Below, one piece after another: positions 1-8,228 of a DNA stretch of 64,000 bases. Location: NCBI RefSeq assembly GCF_034355335.1, contig NZ_CP136422.1, forward strand, positions 2,700,501 to 2,764,500, written 5' to 3'. Made by a program: the position numbers and the translations under genes. Every line of letters starts with the position of its first letter. Position 1 is the first letter of the stretch. This DNA is from Blautia coccoides. Its GTDB lineage: Bacteria > Bacillota > Clostridia > Lachnospirales > Lachnospiraceae. Under the pieces are notes generated by a model. That model had not been told where the DNA came from and did no database searches. It saw only the letters and a program-made list of their open reading frames with translations.

Positions 1-88
1 TCAGGCCGGTGCCCTGCAGTCCTGTCAGCAGTTTTTTATGAAAAACAGCCTGAGTGACCATTAACATGTAGTGAAATGATTCTTTCAT
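1..88 (-). CDS. MarR-family transcriptional regulator (N-terminal part, cut by window edge)
   Basis: Only the first 29 codons lie in the window. The peptide begins MKESFHYMLMVTQAVFHKKL, which matches the first dimerisation helix of MarR-family winged-helix repressors. The ATG at 88 has an AAGGAG ribosome site about nine bases upstream. It is divergent from a MATE efflux gene, the classic arrangement of a MarR repressor and the pump it controls. A palindrome lies in the shared intergenic region. Family assignment from so short a fragment is moderate; the repressor-pump relationship is inference. Confidence 0.65.
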   Translation of the reverse strand, partial: MKESFHYMLMVTQAVFHKKLLTGLQGTGL

Positions 89-110
89 AAGAGTTGACTC
101 CTTTTGATTA

Positions 111-143
111 TAATAAGTATTCTAATAGTTAGGATGCTTATTA
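111..143. promoter_or_regulatory. Palindrome, candidate MarR operator
   Basis: TAATAAG at 111-117 pairs with CTTATTA at 137-143, and an inner TCTAA/TTAGGA pair lies around the same centre. It sits just upstream of the marR ribosome site and downstream of a TTGACA (minus strand, 167-172), so a protein bound here could block marR transcription. MarR proteins bind palindromes of this kind. The MATE promoter is about 70 bases away. Confidence 0.4.
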
Positions 144-213
144 TATTATTACATGGAGCGGGGATTTGTCAAGTAAGGAAAAGAAAAAACAGGATTTCTG
201 CTTAAAATACATT

Positions 214-242
214 TTGACCAGAGTGCCTTTTTATAGTAGGAT
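214..242 (+). promoter_or_regulatory. Probable sigma-A promoter for the MATE gene
   Basis: TTGACC at 214-219 and TAGGAT at 237-242 are separated by 17 bases, followed by the MATE start at 329. The -35 is good and the -10 weak (4 of 6). Confidence 0.4.
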
Positions 243-328
243 AGATATATGATCCTTTGTGGATTTTTGTACGTAACTGTGAAGATTCATCAGTTATGAA
301 AAATGTGACAGAAGAAGGTAAACGTATT

Positions 329-1723
329 ATGGGAGGACAACTAAAAAAATTATTTGGCCCTGTGGATATGACAGAGGGCAAACCGTGGGAAAAAATCGTG
401 GCTTTTACTGTGCCGCTGATCATTGGAAATATCGCGCAGCAGCTCTATAACACGGTTGACAGTATCATTGTGGGGCGCTATATAGGTGACAATGCCCTGG
501 CGGCAGTGGGAAGTGCAGGACCGATCCTCAACCTGCTGCTGGTTCTGTTCATCGGTATTTCCGTGGGAAGCAGTGTTATGGTTTCCCAGTATTTCGGGGC
601 GAAGGAGAGGGAAGAGCTTTCGGCCACCATAGGAAGCTGTATTACACTGACTGCCATCGCGTCGGTGATCATCATGGCCCTGGCACCGTTTGTCATTATG
701 CCTATGCTGGAGCTTCTGCACACCCCGGATACCATTATAGACTGGTGCAATTCTTATCTGAGGATACTGTTTATCGGTATTGCAGGTGTGGCTTATTATA
801 ATATTTTAAGCGGTATTTTAAGAGGTCTCGGGGATTCCGTATCAGCCCTTTTATATCTGCTTGTGGCAACAGTGCTGAATATCATCCTGGATCTGTGGTT
901 TGTAGCCGGTCTGGGTCTGGGAGTGCCGGGAGTTGCCCTTGCAACAGCGATCGCTCAGGCAGTATCGGCGATCCTCTGCATGTGGAAGCTGACCCGCATG
1001 AAGGATGTCTTTGATTTCAAGCTCCATTATTTGAAAATGAAAAAGAACCATGCCGTGAATATTATCCGTCTGGGACTTCCCTCTGGGCTTACCCAGGCTA
1101 TCTTTTCCATGGCGATGGTCATTGTGCAGTCACTGACAAACAGCTTTGGTGAAATGTTCATAGCAGCCAATGTGATCGTTATGCGTGTGGATGGTTTTGC
1201 CATGATGCCAAACTTTTCTTTTGGTACCACTATGACGACCTACGCGGGCCAGAATGTAGGGGCTAACAGCTATGACCGGGTGGAAAAGGGTGCCAGACAG
1301 GGCACACTGATAGCCGCCGGTACCTCCGCTGTGATAACTGCCCTGATCCTGCTGTTCGGCAGGAATCTCATGGGCATATTTACCAGTACCTCTGAGCTTG
1401 TGGATCTGAGTATGCGCCTGATGTGTATCCTGGCGGCAGGATACATTGCCATGGCGGTAACTCAGAGCCTTTCCGGTGTCATGAGAGGTGCGGGTGATAC
1501 CATGACGCCCATGTGGATATCCATCATTACCACTGTGCTGATCCGTGTGCCTCTGGCTTATGGGATTTCCTGGGCCACCAGGACACCGGAGCTTCCAAAT
1601 GGCCGGAGTGAGTGTATCTTTATCTCTCTGCTGGTATCCTGGCTTCTGGGTGCTGTTGTCACCTGGTATTTCTACGGGAGAGGAAAGTGGAAAACAAAAG
1701 CACTTGCCGCAGCAGAAAAATAG
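329..1723 (+). CDS. MATE-family multidrug efflux transporter
   Basis: This 464-residue inner-membrane protein has the MATE layout: about twelve hydrophobic segments in two similar halves. The first half opens with PWEKIVAFTVPLIIGN and QQLYNTVDSIIVGRYIG, and the family signature RGLGDS is echoed in the second half as RGAGDTMTPM. MATE pumps export drugs or metabolites using a Na+ or H+ gradient. An in-frame ATG at 257 would add 24 polar residues with no family match; the ATG at 329 has an AAGG site nine bases upstream and gives the usual family length, so it is preferred. The gene is divergent from a MarR regulator, which probably represses it. The substrate cannot be read from sequence. Confidence 0.9.
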   Translation: MGGQLKKLFGPVDMTEGKPWEKIVAFTVPLIIGNIAQQLYNTVDSIIVGRYIGDNALAAVGSAGPILNLLLVLFIGISVGSSVMVSQYFGAKEREELSATIGSCITLTAIASVIIMALAPFVIMPMLELLHTPDTIIDWCNSYLRILFIGIAGVAYYNILSGILRGLGDSVSALLYLLVATVLNIILDLWFVAGLGLGVPGVALATAIAQAVSAILCMWKLTRMKDVFDFKLHYLKMKKNHAVNIIRLGLPSGLTQAIFSMAMVIVQSLTNSFGEMFIAANVIVMRVDGFAMMPNFSFGTTMTTYAGQNVGANSYDRVEKGARQGTLIAAGTSAVITALILLFGRNLMGIFTSTSELVDLSMRLMCILAAGYIAMAVTQSLSGVMRGAGDTMTPMWISIITTVLIRVPLAYGISWATRTPELPNGRSECIFISLLVSWLLGAVVTWYFYGRGKWKTKALAAAEK

Positions 1724-1729
1724 AAATAT

Positions 1730-1752
1730 AAAAGCCGGTTATGCCGGCTTTT
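1730..1752 (+). terminator. Rho-independent terminator after the MATE gene
   Basis: A perfect 9-bp stem, AAAAGCCGG (1730-1738) with CCGGCTTTT (1744-1752), and a 5-base loop. The T-run is within the stem, so read-through is possible. Confidence 0.7.
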
Positions 1753-1782
1753 ATGAAATAAAAAAAGAAGAGGAGAATGATC

Positions 1783-2070
1783 ATGGAATTTACGAAGGAA
1801 AAAGCAAAAATAGCCTATTACAATGAAGACGGTGAAATACTGGCAGAAGTCACATTTCCGGCAGTGAACAAAAATACGGTGAATATAAATCATACCTTTG
1901 TAGATGAGTCCCTGCGGGGACAGGGAATTGCAGGAAAGCTTATGCAGGCAGCAGCAGAATATCTGGATGAGAGCGGCAAAAAAGTCCTTCCCACATGTTC
2001 TTATGCGGTGGGCTGGTTTGCAAAGCACCCGGAATATAGCCATCTTCTGATCGACGGAAGTGAAGAATAA
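1783..2070 (+). CDS. Small GNAT-type N-acetyltransferase (YjdJ/NATD1-like)
   Basis: A 95-residue protein of the short GNAT family COG2388. The acetyl-CoA binding loop is seen as DESLRGQGIAGKLM (R/Q-x-x-G-x-G/A), followed by the conserved C-terminal block with CSYAVGWFAKHPEY. These minimal acetyltransferases lack the N-terminal part of ordinary GNAT enzymes and their substrates are mostly unknown. An ATG at 1777 is only one base from the GGAG site, while the ATG at 1783 is seven bases away and is preferred. It lies just downstream of the MATE terminator and upstream of the mannosidase operon. Confidence 0.85.
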   Translation: MEFTKEKAKIAYYNEDGEILAEVTFPAVNKNTVNINHTFVDESLRGQGIAGKLMQAAAEYLDESGKKVLPTCSYAVGWFAKHPEYSHLLIDGSEE

Positions 2071-2132
2071 GTGATCTTAAGGAACCGTGAGTGTACGGAA
2101 CCGTTAAAAAAGAAAAAGGGGAAAGCAGCTGG

Positions 2133-4604
2133 ATGATAAAACAGAATCTAAATAAAAATTGGGAAATGCACACAGCAGGGCAGAAGGACCGGCAGCAGGC
2201 ACAGGTTCCGGGAACTGTGTATACAGATCTATTGAGGAACGGCAATATGGAAGATCCTTTTTGGAAAGACAATGAGAACAAGGCCCTGGCGCTGATGGAA
2301 AATGACTATGAATATGAGACGATATTTTCCTGTGAACCGGATCTTCTGGCATGTGACAGCGTTTTGCTGCGCTTTGAAGGTCTGGACACCATTGCAGACA
2401 TCTATGTGAATCATGAGTATATAGGAAGAACAGATAATATGCACCGCATATGGGAGTTTCCGGTGCGGCATCTTCTCCGTGAAGAGGGAAACCTGCTGCG
2501 GATACTTTTGCACTCCCCCCTGGCATACATCAGGGAAAAATTCTCGGAGGCGCCTACAAGAGGTTCTGAGGATGCCATGGACGGTTTTGTCCATATCAGA
2601 AAGGCCCACTGCATGTTCGGCTGGGACTGGGGCGCACACCTGCCGGACGCGGGCATATTCCGGCCGGTAATTCTGCTCGGTATCCAGAAGGCTTGCCTTG
2701 ACAGCGTATATCTGCCGCAGGAACACCGGGAGGGATATGTCCTGCTGAAACCTCAGGTGGACGCAAGGATCGTAAAGGAGGAACCGGCAGGGGAGATCGT
2801 GAGGATCCAGGGAGAGACTTCAGGCTGTTCTTACCGGATCACTGTGGAGAACCCCGAAAAAGAAACAAAGGTCTTCGAGGGTTCTCCGGAGGAGATACGT
2901 ATCGAAAATCCAAGTCTCTGGTGGCCAAACGGTCTTGGGGAGCAGCCTCTTTACACGGTCAGGACAGAGCTTCTGTGCGGGGAATCTGTGGTGGACGAAA
3001 TGGTACAGCGCGTTGGTCTTCGTACCATGACCATGCATGTGGAGAAGGACGAATTTGGGGAGAGCTTTGCCCATGAAGTGAACGGCGTACAGGTATTTGC
3101 CATGGGTGCTGACTATATCCCTGAGGATCATCTGCTGGGCAGGACAACCCCGGAAAAGACAAGAAAACTTTTGGAAGACTGCAGGGCCGCTAATTTCAAT
3201 GCTGTCCGCGTGTGGGGCGGCGGGTATTATCCTGAGGATTGGTTCTATGATATCTGCGACGAGCTGGGCCTTATGGTATGGCAGGACTTTATGTTTGCCT
3301 GCGCGGTCTATGATCTGACGCCGGCTTTTGAGGAAAACATCAGAAAAGAACTGGCTGACAATATAAAACGTATCCGCGGCCATGCCTCTTTGGGTCTGTG
3401 GTGCGGCAATAATGAGATGGAAATGTTTGTGAAAGAGGGAAACTGGGTTTCAAAGCATTCGGAGGTGAGGGATTATCTGTTTATGTACGAGAGGGTGATT
3501 CCGGAAGTGCTGAAGAAATACGACCCACAGACCTTTTACTGGCCGGCAAGTCCTTCCTCCGGCGGTTCCTTTGATGAACCCAATGACCCCAACAGGGGCG
3601 ATGTGCATTATTGGGATGTATGGCATGGGAATAAGCCTTTCTCAGACTACAGAAATTATTTCTTCCGTTATGCTTCGGAATTCGGATTCCAGTCCTTCCC
3701 TTGCCTGAGCACGGTTAAGACATTTACGGATGACCAGGATGACTGGAATATTTTTTCCTATGTGATGGAAAAGCATCAGAGAAATGCAGGCGCAAACGGC
3801 AAGATCATGAATTACATGCAGCAGACGTTCCGCTATCCATCCTCCTTCGAGACTGTGCTATACGCGTCACAGCTTCTGCAGGCGGAGGCGATCCGCTATG
3901 GGGTGGAACATTTCAGAAGGAACAGGGGAAGATGTATGGGCGCTGTTTACTGGCAGCTAAATGACTGCTGGCCTGTGGCCTCCTGGTCTTCCATTGACTA
4001 CACTGGCCGCTGGAAGGCACTGCACTATTTTGCAAAGCGCTTTTTCACTCCTGTCATGGTATCCTGCCAGGAGGAGGGGTGGCTGACTCAAAAGCCTGAT
4101 ATGAACAGGGAACATTTTGAATTTGAAAAATCCATCCGCCTAAATGTGACCAATGAGACCAGAAAAGAACAGCAGGTACTGGTGAGATGGGCGGTGAGGA
4201 ACCAAAAGGCAGAGATGATCTCGTCCCGGGAGGAGATGGTCAGTGTTCCGCCTATGTCCAGTATCTGGCTTGACAAGACAGAGTTTCCGCATATTCAGAT
4301 ATTTGACAACTATGTAAGCTATGAGCTGGTGCAGAATGGAAGCATCATCTCAGAAGGTACGGTGATCTTCTCTCTGCCAAAATACTTTGCCTATGAAGAT
4401 CCAAAACTTAGCTGCCGGGTAGAGGGGAATGAGATCCTTATCCGGGCACAGGCGTATGCCAAGAGTGTGGAGATCCAGAATGATAAGGAAGATCTGCTTT
4501 TGTCGGATAACTATTTTGATATGAATGCCGGGGAGAAGCGCGTCAGGGTACTGAGAGGCGAACCTAAGAACCTGCGGCTCAGAAGTGTGTATGACATTCG
4601 GTAG
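2133..4604 (+). CDS. Beta-mannosidase, glycoside hydrolase family 2
   Basis: An 823-residue cytoplasmic enzyme (no signal peptide) of the GH2 beta-mannosidase type, releasing mannose from non-reducing ends of beta-mannosides. Visible features are the N-terminal sugar-binding jelly roll, the mannosidase signature [16 protein letters not shown], the TIM barrel with WCGNNEM (acid/base Glu about residue 428) and SEFGFQSFP (nucleophile Glu about residue 516), and a C-terminal beta domain. The start at 2133 follows AAGGGG; an upstream in-frame ATG at 2091 has no ribosome site and no family match. The Nudix gene follows with almost no gap, suggesting an operon. The acid/base and nucleophile placement is from family knowledge. 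Confidence 0.92.
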   Translation: MIKQNLNKNWEMHTAGQKDRQQAQVPGTVYTDLLRNGNMEDPFWKDNENKALALMENDYEYETIFSCEPDLLACDSVLLRFEGLDTIADIYVNHEYIGRTDNMHRIWEFPVRHLLREEGNLLRILLHSPLAYIREKFSEAPTRGSEDAMDGFVHIRKAHCMFGWDWGAHLPDAGIFRPVILLGIQKACLDSVYLPQEHREGYVLLKPQVDARIVKEEPAGEIVRIQGETSGCSYRITVENPEKETKVFEGSPEEIRIENPSLWWPNGLGEQPLYTVRTELLCGESVVDEMVQRVGLRTMTMHVEKDEFGESFAHEVNGVQVFAMGADYIPEDHLLGRTTPEKTRKLLEDCRAANFNAVRVWGGGYYPEDWFYDICDELGLMVWQDFMFACAVYDLTPAFEENIRKELADNIKRIRGHASLGLWCGNNEMEMFVKEGNWVSKHSEVRDYLFMYERVIPEVLKKYDPQTFYWPASPSSGGSFDEPNDPNRGDVHYWDVWHGNKPFSDYRNYFFRYASEFGFQSFPCLSTVKTFTDDQDDWNIFSYVMEKHQRNAGANGKIMNYMQQTFRYPSSFETVLYASQLLQAEAIRYGVEHFRRNRGRCMGAVYWQLNDCWPVASWSSIDYTGRWKALHYFAKRFFTPVMVSCQEEGWLTQKPDMNREHFEFEKSIRLNVTNETRKEQQVLVRWAVRNQKAEMISSREEMVSVPPMSSIWLDKTEFPHIQIFDNYVSYELVQNGSIISEGTVIFSLPKYFAYEDPKLSCRVEGNEILIRAQAYAKSVEIQNDKEDLLLSDNYFDMNAGEKRVRVLRGEPKNLRLRSVYDIR

Positions 4605-4619
4605 ATGGGAGGATACATG

Positions 4620-5174
4620 ATGGAACTCTGGGACATACGCGACAGCAGAGGGATCCCTACGGGGAGGACCATTGAAAAGGGCAGAACTTTTGAGGATGGG
4701 GAGTACCATATTGCAGTGGAAGCCTGGATCATCAACAGCAAAGGAGAATTTCTGATCCAGAAACGAAGCAGCAGATGTGTACACTATCCCAATGTCTGGT
4801 CTCTGACAGCAGGAAGGATACAGGCAGGCGAAGACGCTAAAGAGGGCTGCATCAGGGAGGTCAGAGAGGAAATCGGCCTTGAACTTAATAGGGAAGAACT
4901 GATACATCTGGCACATATTAACAGGGAAGACGGAAGCCATATGATCTGGGACGTGTTTCTCGCGCGGAGGGATATACCTGCCGGGGAACTGATTCTGGAT
5001 CCGGATGAAGTGGCAGAGGTCAGATGGGTGTCTGCAGGGGAACTGGAGCACATGATACGGACAGAAGAAATTTTTACCTACCCGGAGATTCTGGATTTCC
5101 TTTGTCTGATCACGGAAAAGTACCTGTACAGCAATGCGGAAACGGACAGCAGAGCAGAAAGAGGACAGGAATAA
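4620..5174 (+). CDS. Nudix hydrolase (isopentenyl-isomerase-like subgroup)
   Basis: A 184-residue protein with a complete Nudix box at residues 65-87: G-x5-E-x7-RE-V-x-EE-x-GL, the Mg2+ site for hydrolysing nucleoside-diphosphate-linked compounds. The N-terminal MELWDIRDSRGIPTGR and EAWIINSKGEFLIQKRS match the YfcD/IPP-isomerase-like group. The true substrate is unknown. ATGs at 4617 and 4620 are both possible; GGAGG at 4608-4612 is spaced best for 4620. The gene starts within the tail of the mannosidase message, and its stop overlaps the next start as TAATG, so the three genes are probably cotranscribed. Confidence 0.88.
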   Translation: MELWDIRDSRGIPTGRTIEKGRTFEDGEYHIAVEAWIINSKGEFLIQKRSSRCVHYPNVWSLTAGRIQAGEDAKEGCIREVREEIGLELNREELIHLAHINREDGSHMIWDVFLARRDIPAGELILDPDEVAEVRWVSAGELEHMIRTEEIFTYPEILDFLCLITEKYLYSNAETDSRAERGQE

Positions 5175-5779
5175 TGTTTAACAAGAGATTTTTGGATCAG
5201 ATGACAGAGTTCATATTTGTGGAGCAGGAACCGAAAACGGCAGATATTATCTTTGTCCCTGGCAGTGGTTTTCCCCAGATCGCAGAAAAAGCGGCAGAAC
5301 TGTATGGGGAAGGGTTTTCCTCCCTTGTTCTGCCGTCGGGGAAATACAGCATTCTGCAGGGAAAATTCGGAGGGGTCCGGGCAAAAGAAGAGGAGTACGA
5401 TGGAGAGTACAGGACAGAGTGGGAATTTTTAAAGACAGTCCTTGTGAAAAATGGTGTGAGAGAATGTGATATATGGAGAGAGGAAAAAGCAACTTATACA
5501 TATGAGAATGCCATCCGTTCCAGAGCTGTGACAGACGCAGCAGGTCTTGAGGTGAAACGTGGATTGATCTGCTGCAAACCGGCACATGCCAGGCGCGCGC
5601 TTCTGTATTACCAGCTTCTTTATCCGGAGACAGAGCTTCTTGTCTGTCCTGCAGATGACTGTGAGATCACCAGGGACAATTGGTTTTTAAGCGAAAAGGG
5701 ATGTGAGACCGTTCTGGGAGAGATCGCCCGCTGTGGGGAGCAGTTCCATGAGATACTGAAAAATATGAGAAATGAATAA
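5174..5779 (+). CDS. YdcF/ElyC-family protein (DUF218)
   Basis: A 201-residue protein of the YdcF family, Rossmann-like proteins related to SanA and ElyC, some tied to envelope metabolism. The family signature is seen in ADIIFVPGSGF near the N-terminus and TYTYENAIRSR in the middle. No membrane anchor is seen, so it is likely cytoplasmic. The start overlaps the Nudix stop by one base (TAATG), giving translational coupling. The role is unknown; a link to the upstream enzymes is operon inference only. Confidence 0.75.
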   Translation: MFNKRFLDQMTEFIFVEQEPKTADIIFVPGSGFPQIAEKAAELYGEGFSSLVLPSGKYSILQGKFGGVRAKEEEYDGEYRTEWEFLKTVLVKNGVRECDIWREEKATYTYENAIRSRAVTDAAGLEVKRGLICCKPAHARRALLYYQLLYPETELLVCPADDCEITRDNWFLSEKGCETVLGEIARCGEQFHEILKNMRNE

Positions 5780-5829
5780 AAGAAGGGGCTGTGAAAAATG
5801 TTATTCCATTTTTCGCAGCCCCTTCTTTT
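5778..5829. terminator. Bidirectional terminator between convergent genes
   Basis: The arm AAAAGAAGGGGCTG pairs with CAGCCCCTTCTTTT and the stem continues inward through GAAAAATG/CATTTTTC. It has T-rich 3' ends on both strands and serves the YdcF gene and the DUF624 gene. Confidence 0.9.
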
Positions 5830-5839
5830 GTCAGAGGAT

Positions 5840-6562
5840 TTATTTCTTTTCCTGGATTTGTTCTATTGTCTCCTGATCAGAGGAAATCTCATCTTCAGGA
5901 ACAGTATAATCGTCCGGATTGCCCTGCTCTTCCTCCTCCGCGGGTTCATATTTTGCAAAAACCTTGCGGAAGATATAGGAATTACAAAAAGCAATAAAGG
6001 AGAGTCCGATCAAAAACCAGAACAGGCTTCCGTAAACAAGTGTAGTGGAATTGAACATGGTGATGAACACGATTCCCACCGGAATACAGACAACCAAAAT
6101 CGTATGGGGCAGATTCAGGATGCTGATAAGCAGCGCGTTTTTAATAGTGTTTTTCACATTGTTCTCAAACCTTGCCACATAGGGGAAGACATAGGTAAGC
6201 AGCAGGAGGTAAAAGGTTATCACAACGCCTACCAGAATGCGGAAGATGTTCTTCATATTGTCAGGCAAAAACTGGGTTGCTTTGTAATCGGCGAAGATCA
6301 GCAGACCCAGTACAGCCAGGATCAGCCAGATGATCGTGGAGATCTTGAAGTTCTCCTTGAATGCTTTTAAAAAGCCTTTGAAGATGTAAGATTCCTCACC
6401 CCTTACCATTTTCAGAGTAACAGAGTAAAGCGCAGTGACAGATGCTCCTATGGTCACAATAGGAATGCAGCATATCAGGCACATAAAATTTAAGATCATC
6501 AGGTCACAAACGCGGGACAGAAACCGCATAACGGGGCTGTCCATGTTAAAAAAACCGCTCAT
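5840..6562 (-). CDS. DUF624 (YesL-like) membrane protein
   Basis: A 240-residue protein with the DUF624 N-terminus (FFNMDSPVMRFLSRVCDL) and about five hydrophobic segments, including GASVTALYSVTLKMVRGE, the most conserved part of the family. The C-terminus is acidic and hydrophilic, ending EQIQEKK. DUF624 proteins often sit near carbohydrate ABC transporters; here the neighbours are CorC and, convergently, the mannosidase operon. The biochemical role is unknown. Confidence 0.85.
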   Translation of the reverse strand: MSGFFNMDSPVMRFLSRVCDLMILNFMCLICCIPIVTIGASVTALYSVTLKMVRGEESYIFKGFLKAFKENFKISTIIWLILAVLGLLIFADYKATQFLPDNMKNIFRILVGVVITFYLLLLTYVFPYVARFENNVKNTIKNALLISILNLPHTILVVCIPVGIVFITMFNSTTLVYGSLFWFLIGLSFIAFCNSYIFRKVFAKYEPAEEEEQGNPDDYTVPEDEISSDQETIEQIQEKK

Positions 6563-6629
6563 AATTCTTTGTTGTCCTTTCCATTTGGTGTTTTCGCGGC
6601 AGCTGTCGGGTATTCCTTCCAGTTACCTG

Positions 6630-7913
6630 TCATTCTTCTTCTTCGGGCTGTTCCTGTATCTCGGGCAGGTATATATGTACAGCCTCAATTCTGTTTTTCT
6701 CTATCTTGTCCACAACCAGGCGGACATGATCCGGGGTTGTGATGCTCTCCCCGGGTTCCGGGAAGCGGTCAAGCTGTTCGATGATGTAGCCGCCGATGGA
6801 ATCGTAGTCCTCAGATTCAATCTGTACAGGCAGCACCTCATTCAGATCATCCAGTCTGGCAGAGCCGAGAGCAACATATTCCCGTCCCGGAATGATTTCC
6901 GTCAGGTCGTCCTCCTCCGTGTCATCATATTCATCGTGGATATCCCCCACGATCTCCTCCAGCAAATCCTCCAGAGTGATGATTCCGGCTGTTGCGCCGT
7001 ACTCGTCAAGTACAACGGCAAAGGAAACACTCTCTTCTTTCATTTCCACCAGAAGCTCAGAGGTCTTCTTGTACTCAAAAGTGAAGTAAGGCTCACGCAT
7101 GATCTCCCTGAGAGAAAAATTCTCCCTGGACCCCATGAGCAGCAGATCCTTTACATTTACAATGCCCACCACATTGTCTGTGGTATCTTCATAGACGGGG
7201 AAACGGGTGTGCTTTTCCTCTCTGAACATGGATACCAGGTCATCATAGGAGCTTCCGATATCAGCAAAAGCCACATCAATGCGGGGAACCATAACATCCT
7301 TGGCTTGGGAATCACCGAAATCGAACACGTTGTATATCATCTGGCGTTCCTCGCTCTCAATAACGCCTTCCTCATGGCTGACGTTGACGATGGTGCGCAG
7401 CTCGTGTTCTGTGATTCGGTTGCCTTTTCCGCTCTGGTCGATCCGCAGAAGGGAGAGAACGCCGTCTGAAAGCTTATTTACAATATAGATGACCGGTGTG
7501 AGAATTACCATAAGTCCATGGATCGGTCCTGCATAAGAAAGTGCAAGCTTTTCCGCATTGAGGGTTGCCATGGTTTTCGGTGTGATTTCTCCGAAAATCA
7601 AAATGAGCAGTGTGAGCACACCGGTACAGATGCCCACTGCGGCGTTGCCGAACATACGGATCGCCATGGATGTAGCCAGGGAAGAAGCCCCAATATTCAC
7701 CAGGTTGTTGCCGATTAAAATGGTGCTGAGCATCTTGCCGGAATTGCCTGTTACCTTCAGAAGGGTTTTGGCCTTCTTGTTTCCCTGTTCGGCCAGGGTT
7801 TGGATACGTATTTTGTTTGCGGTTGTCATAGAAGTTTCTGCGGATGAAAAAAATGCCGAAAGACATATGAGAATGATCAAAACGAGAAACTGTATGGCGT
7901 CACTGGAATCCAA
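6630..7913 (-). CDS. CorC/HlyC-family membrane protein with DUF21, CBS pair and CorC domain
   Basis: A 427-residue protein with DUF21/CNNM membrane domain (residues 1-180, starting with LIILICLSAFFSSAETSM), a CBS pair (about 200-320, with VMVPRIDVAFAD and the second repeat DEYGATAGIITLEDLLEEIV) and a C-terminal CorC_HlyC domain (about 345-420, with DYDSIGGYIIEQL). Homologues mediate Mg2+ or other divalent-cation transport or resistance. Translation begins at TTG (7911-7913), preceded by AAAGGAG about eleven bases upstream, with no better ATG nearby. It lies 67 bases upstream of DUF624 on the same strand, so the two may be cotranscribed. Confidence 0.9.
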   Translation of the reverse strand: MDSSDAIQFLVLIILICLSAFFSSAETSMTTANKIRIQTLAEQGNKKAKTLLKVTGNSGKMLSTILIGNNLVNIGASSLATSMAIRMFGNAAVGICTGVLTLLILIFGEITPKTMATLNAEKLALSYAGPIHGLMVILTPVIYIVNKLSDGVLSLLRIDQSGKGNRITEHELRTIVNVSHEEGVIESEERQMIYNVFDFGDSQAKDVMVPRIDVAFADIGSSYDDLVSMFREEKHTRFPVYEDTTDNVVGIVNVKDLLLMGSRENFSLREIMREPYFTFEYKKTSELLVEMKEESVSFAVVLDEYGATAGIITLEDLLEEIVGDIHDEYDDTEEDDLTEIIPGREYVALGSARLDDLNEVLPVQIESEDYDSIGGYIIEQLDRFPEPGESITTPDHVRLVVDKIEKNRIEAVHIYLPEIQEQPEEEE

Positions 7914-8020
7914 TTAAATTTCAACTCCTTTGTAATATAAAATTATATTAAGAAATGATACATGATTTTGGGAAGGATTGCAAGTATAGCAGAAAAAATA
8001 AAAAAATTGAATTTTAGGGG

Positions 8021-8049
8021 TGTCGAAACATACAGAAATATGCTATAAT
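8021..8049 (+). promoter_or_regulatory. Extended -10 promoter with a perfect 0A box at the -35 position
   Basis: TGCTATAAT (TATAAT at 8044-8049) is a strong extended -10. Exactly 17 bases upstream there is no TTGACA but TGTCGAA (8021-8027), a perfect Spo0A box. Spo0A-activated sigma-A promoters place the box over the -35. It would drive the surface-protein gene at 8229. About 180 bases of leader follow. Confidence 0.5.
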
Positions 8050-8155
8050 GACTCCGATAGAGGCATGATGATTATGCCTAAAGAAAGAGTACCTAAATTG
8101 TCTAATATGCACAATGTGCAGAACGGCGGTTTTTACATATAAAAGATAGAGAAGC

Positions 8156-8184
8156 GTAACGGTTCAGCTTGCCTGAACTGTTGC
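8156..8184. repeat. Short inverted repeat related to the 10637-10800 element
   Basis: GTAACGGTTCAG (8156-8167) and CTGAACTGTTGC (8173-8184) form a hairpin in the leader of the surface-protein gene. Its left arm is identical to the first twelve bases of the element at 10637. It may be a solo or collapsed copy of that repeat. Confidence 0.6.
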
Positions 8185-8228
8185 TCAGAGCAGACCATGA
8201 CAAGACAGTTTTGAAAAAGGGGCAGAGT

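Noticed and set aside
6435..7469. 344-codon plus-strand open frame
   Set aside because: It is antisense to the DUF624 and CorC genes, which have full family motifs on the minus strand.
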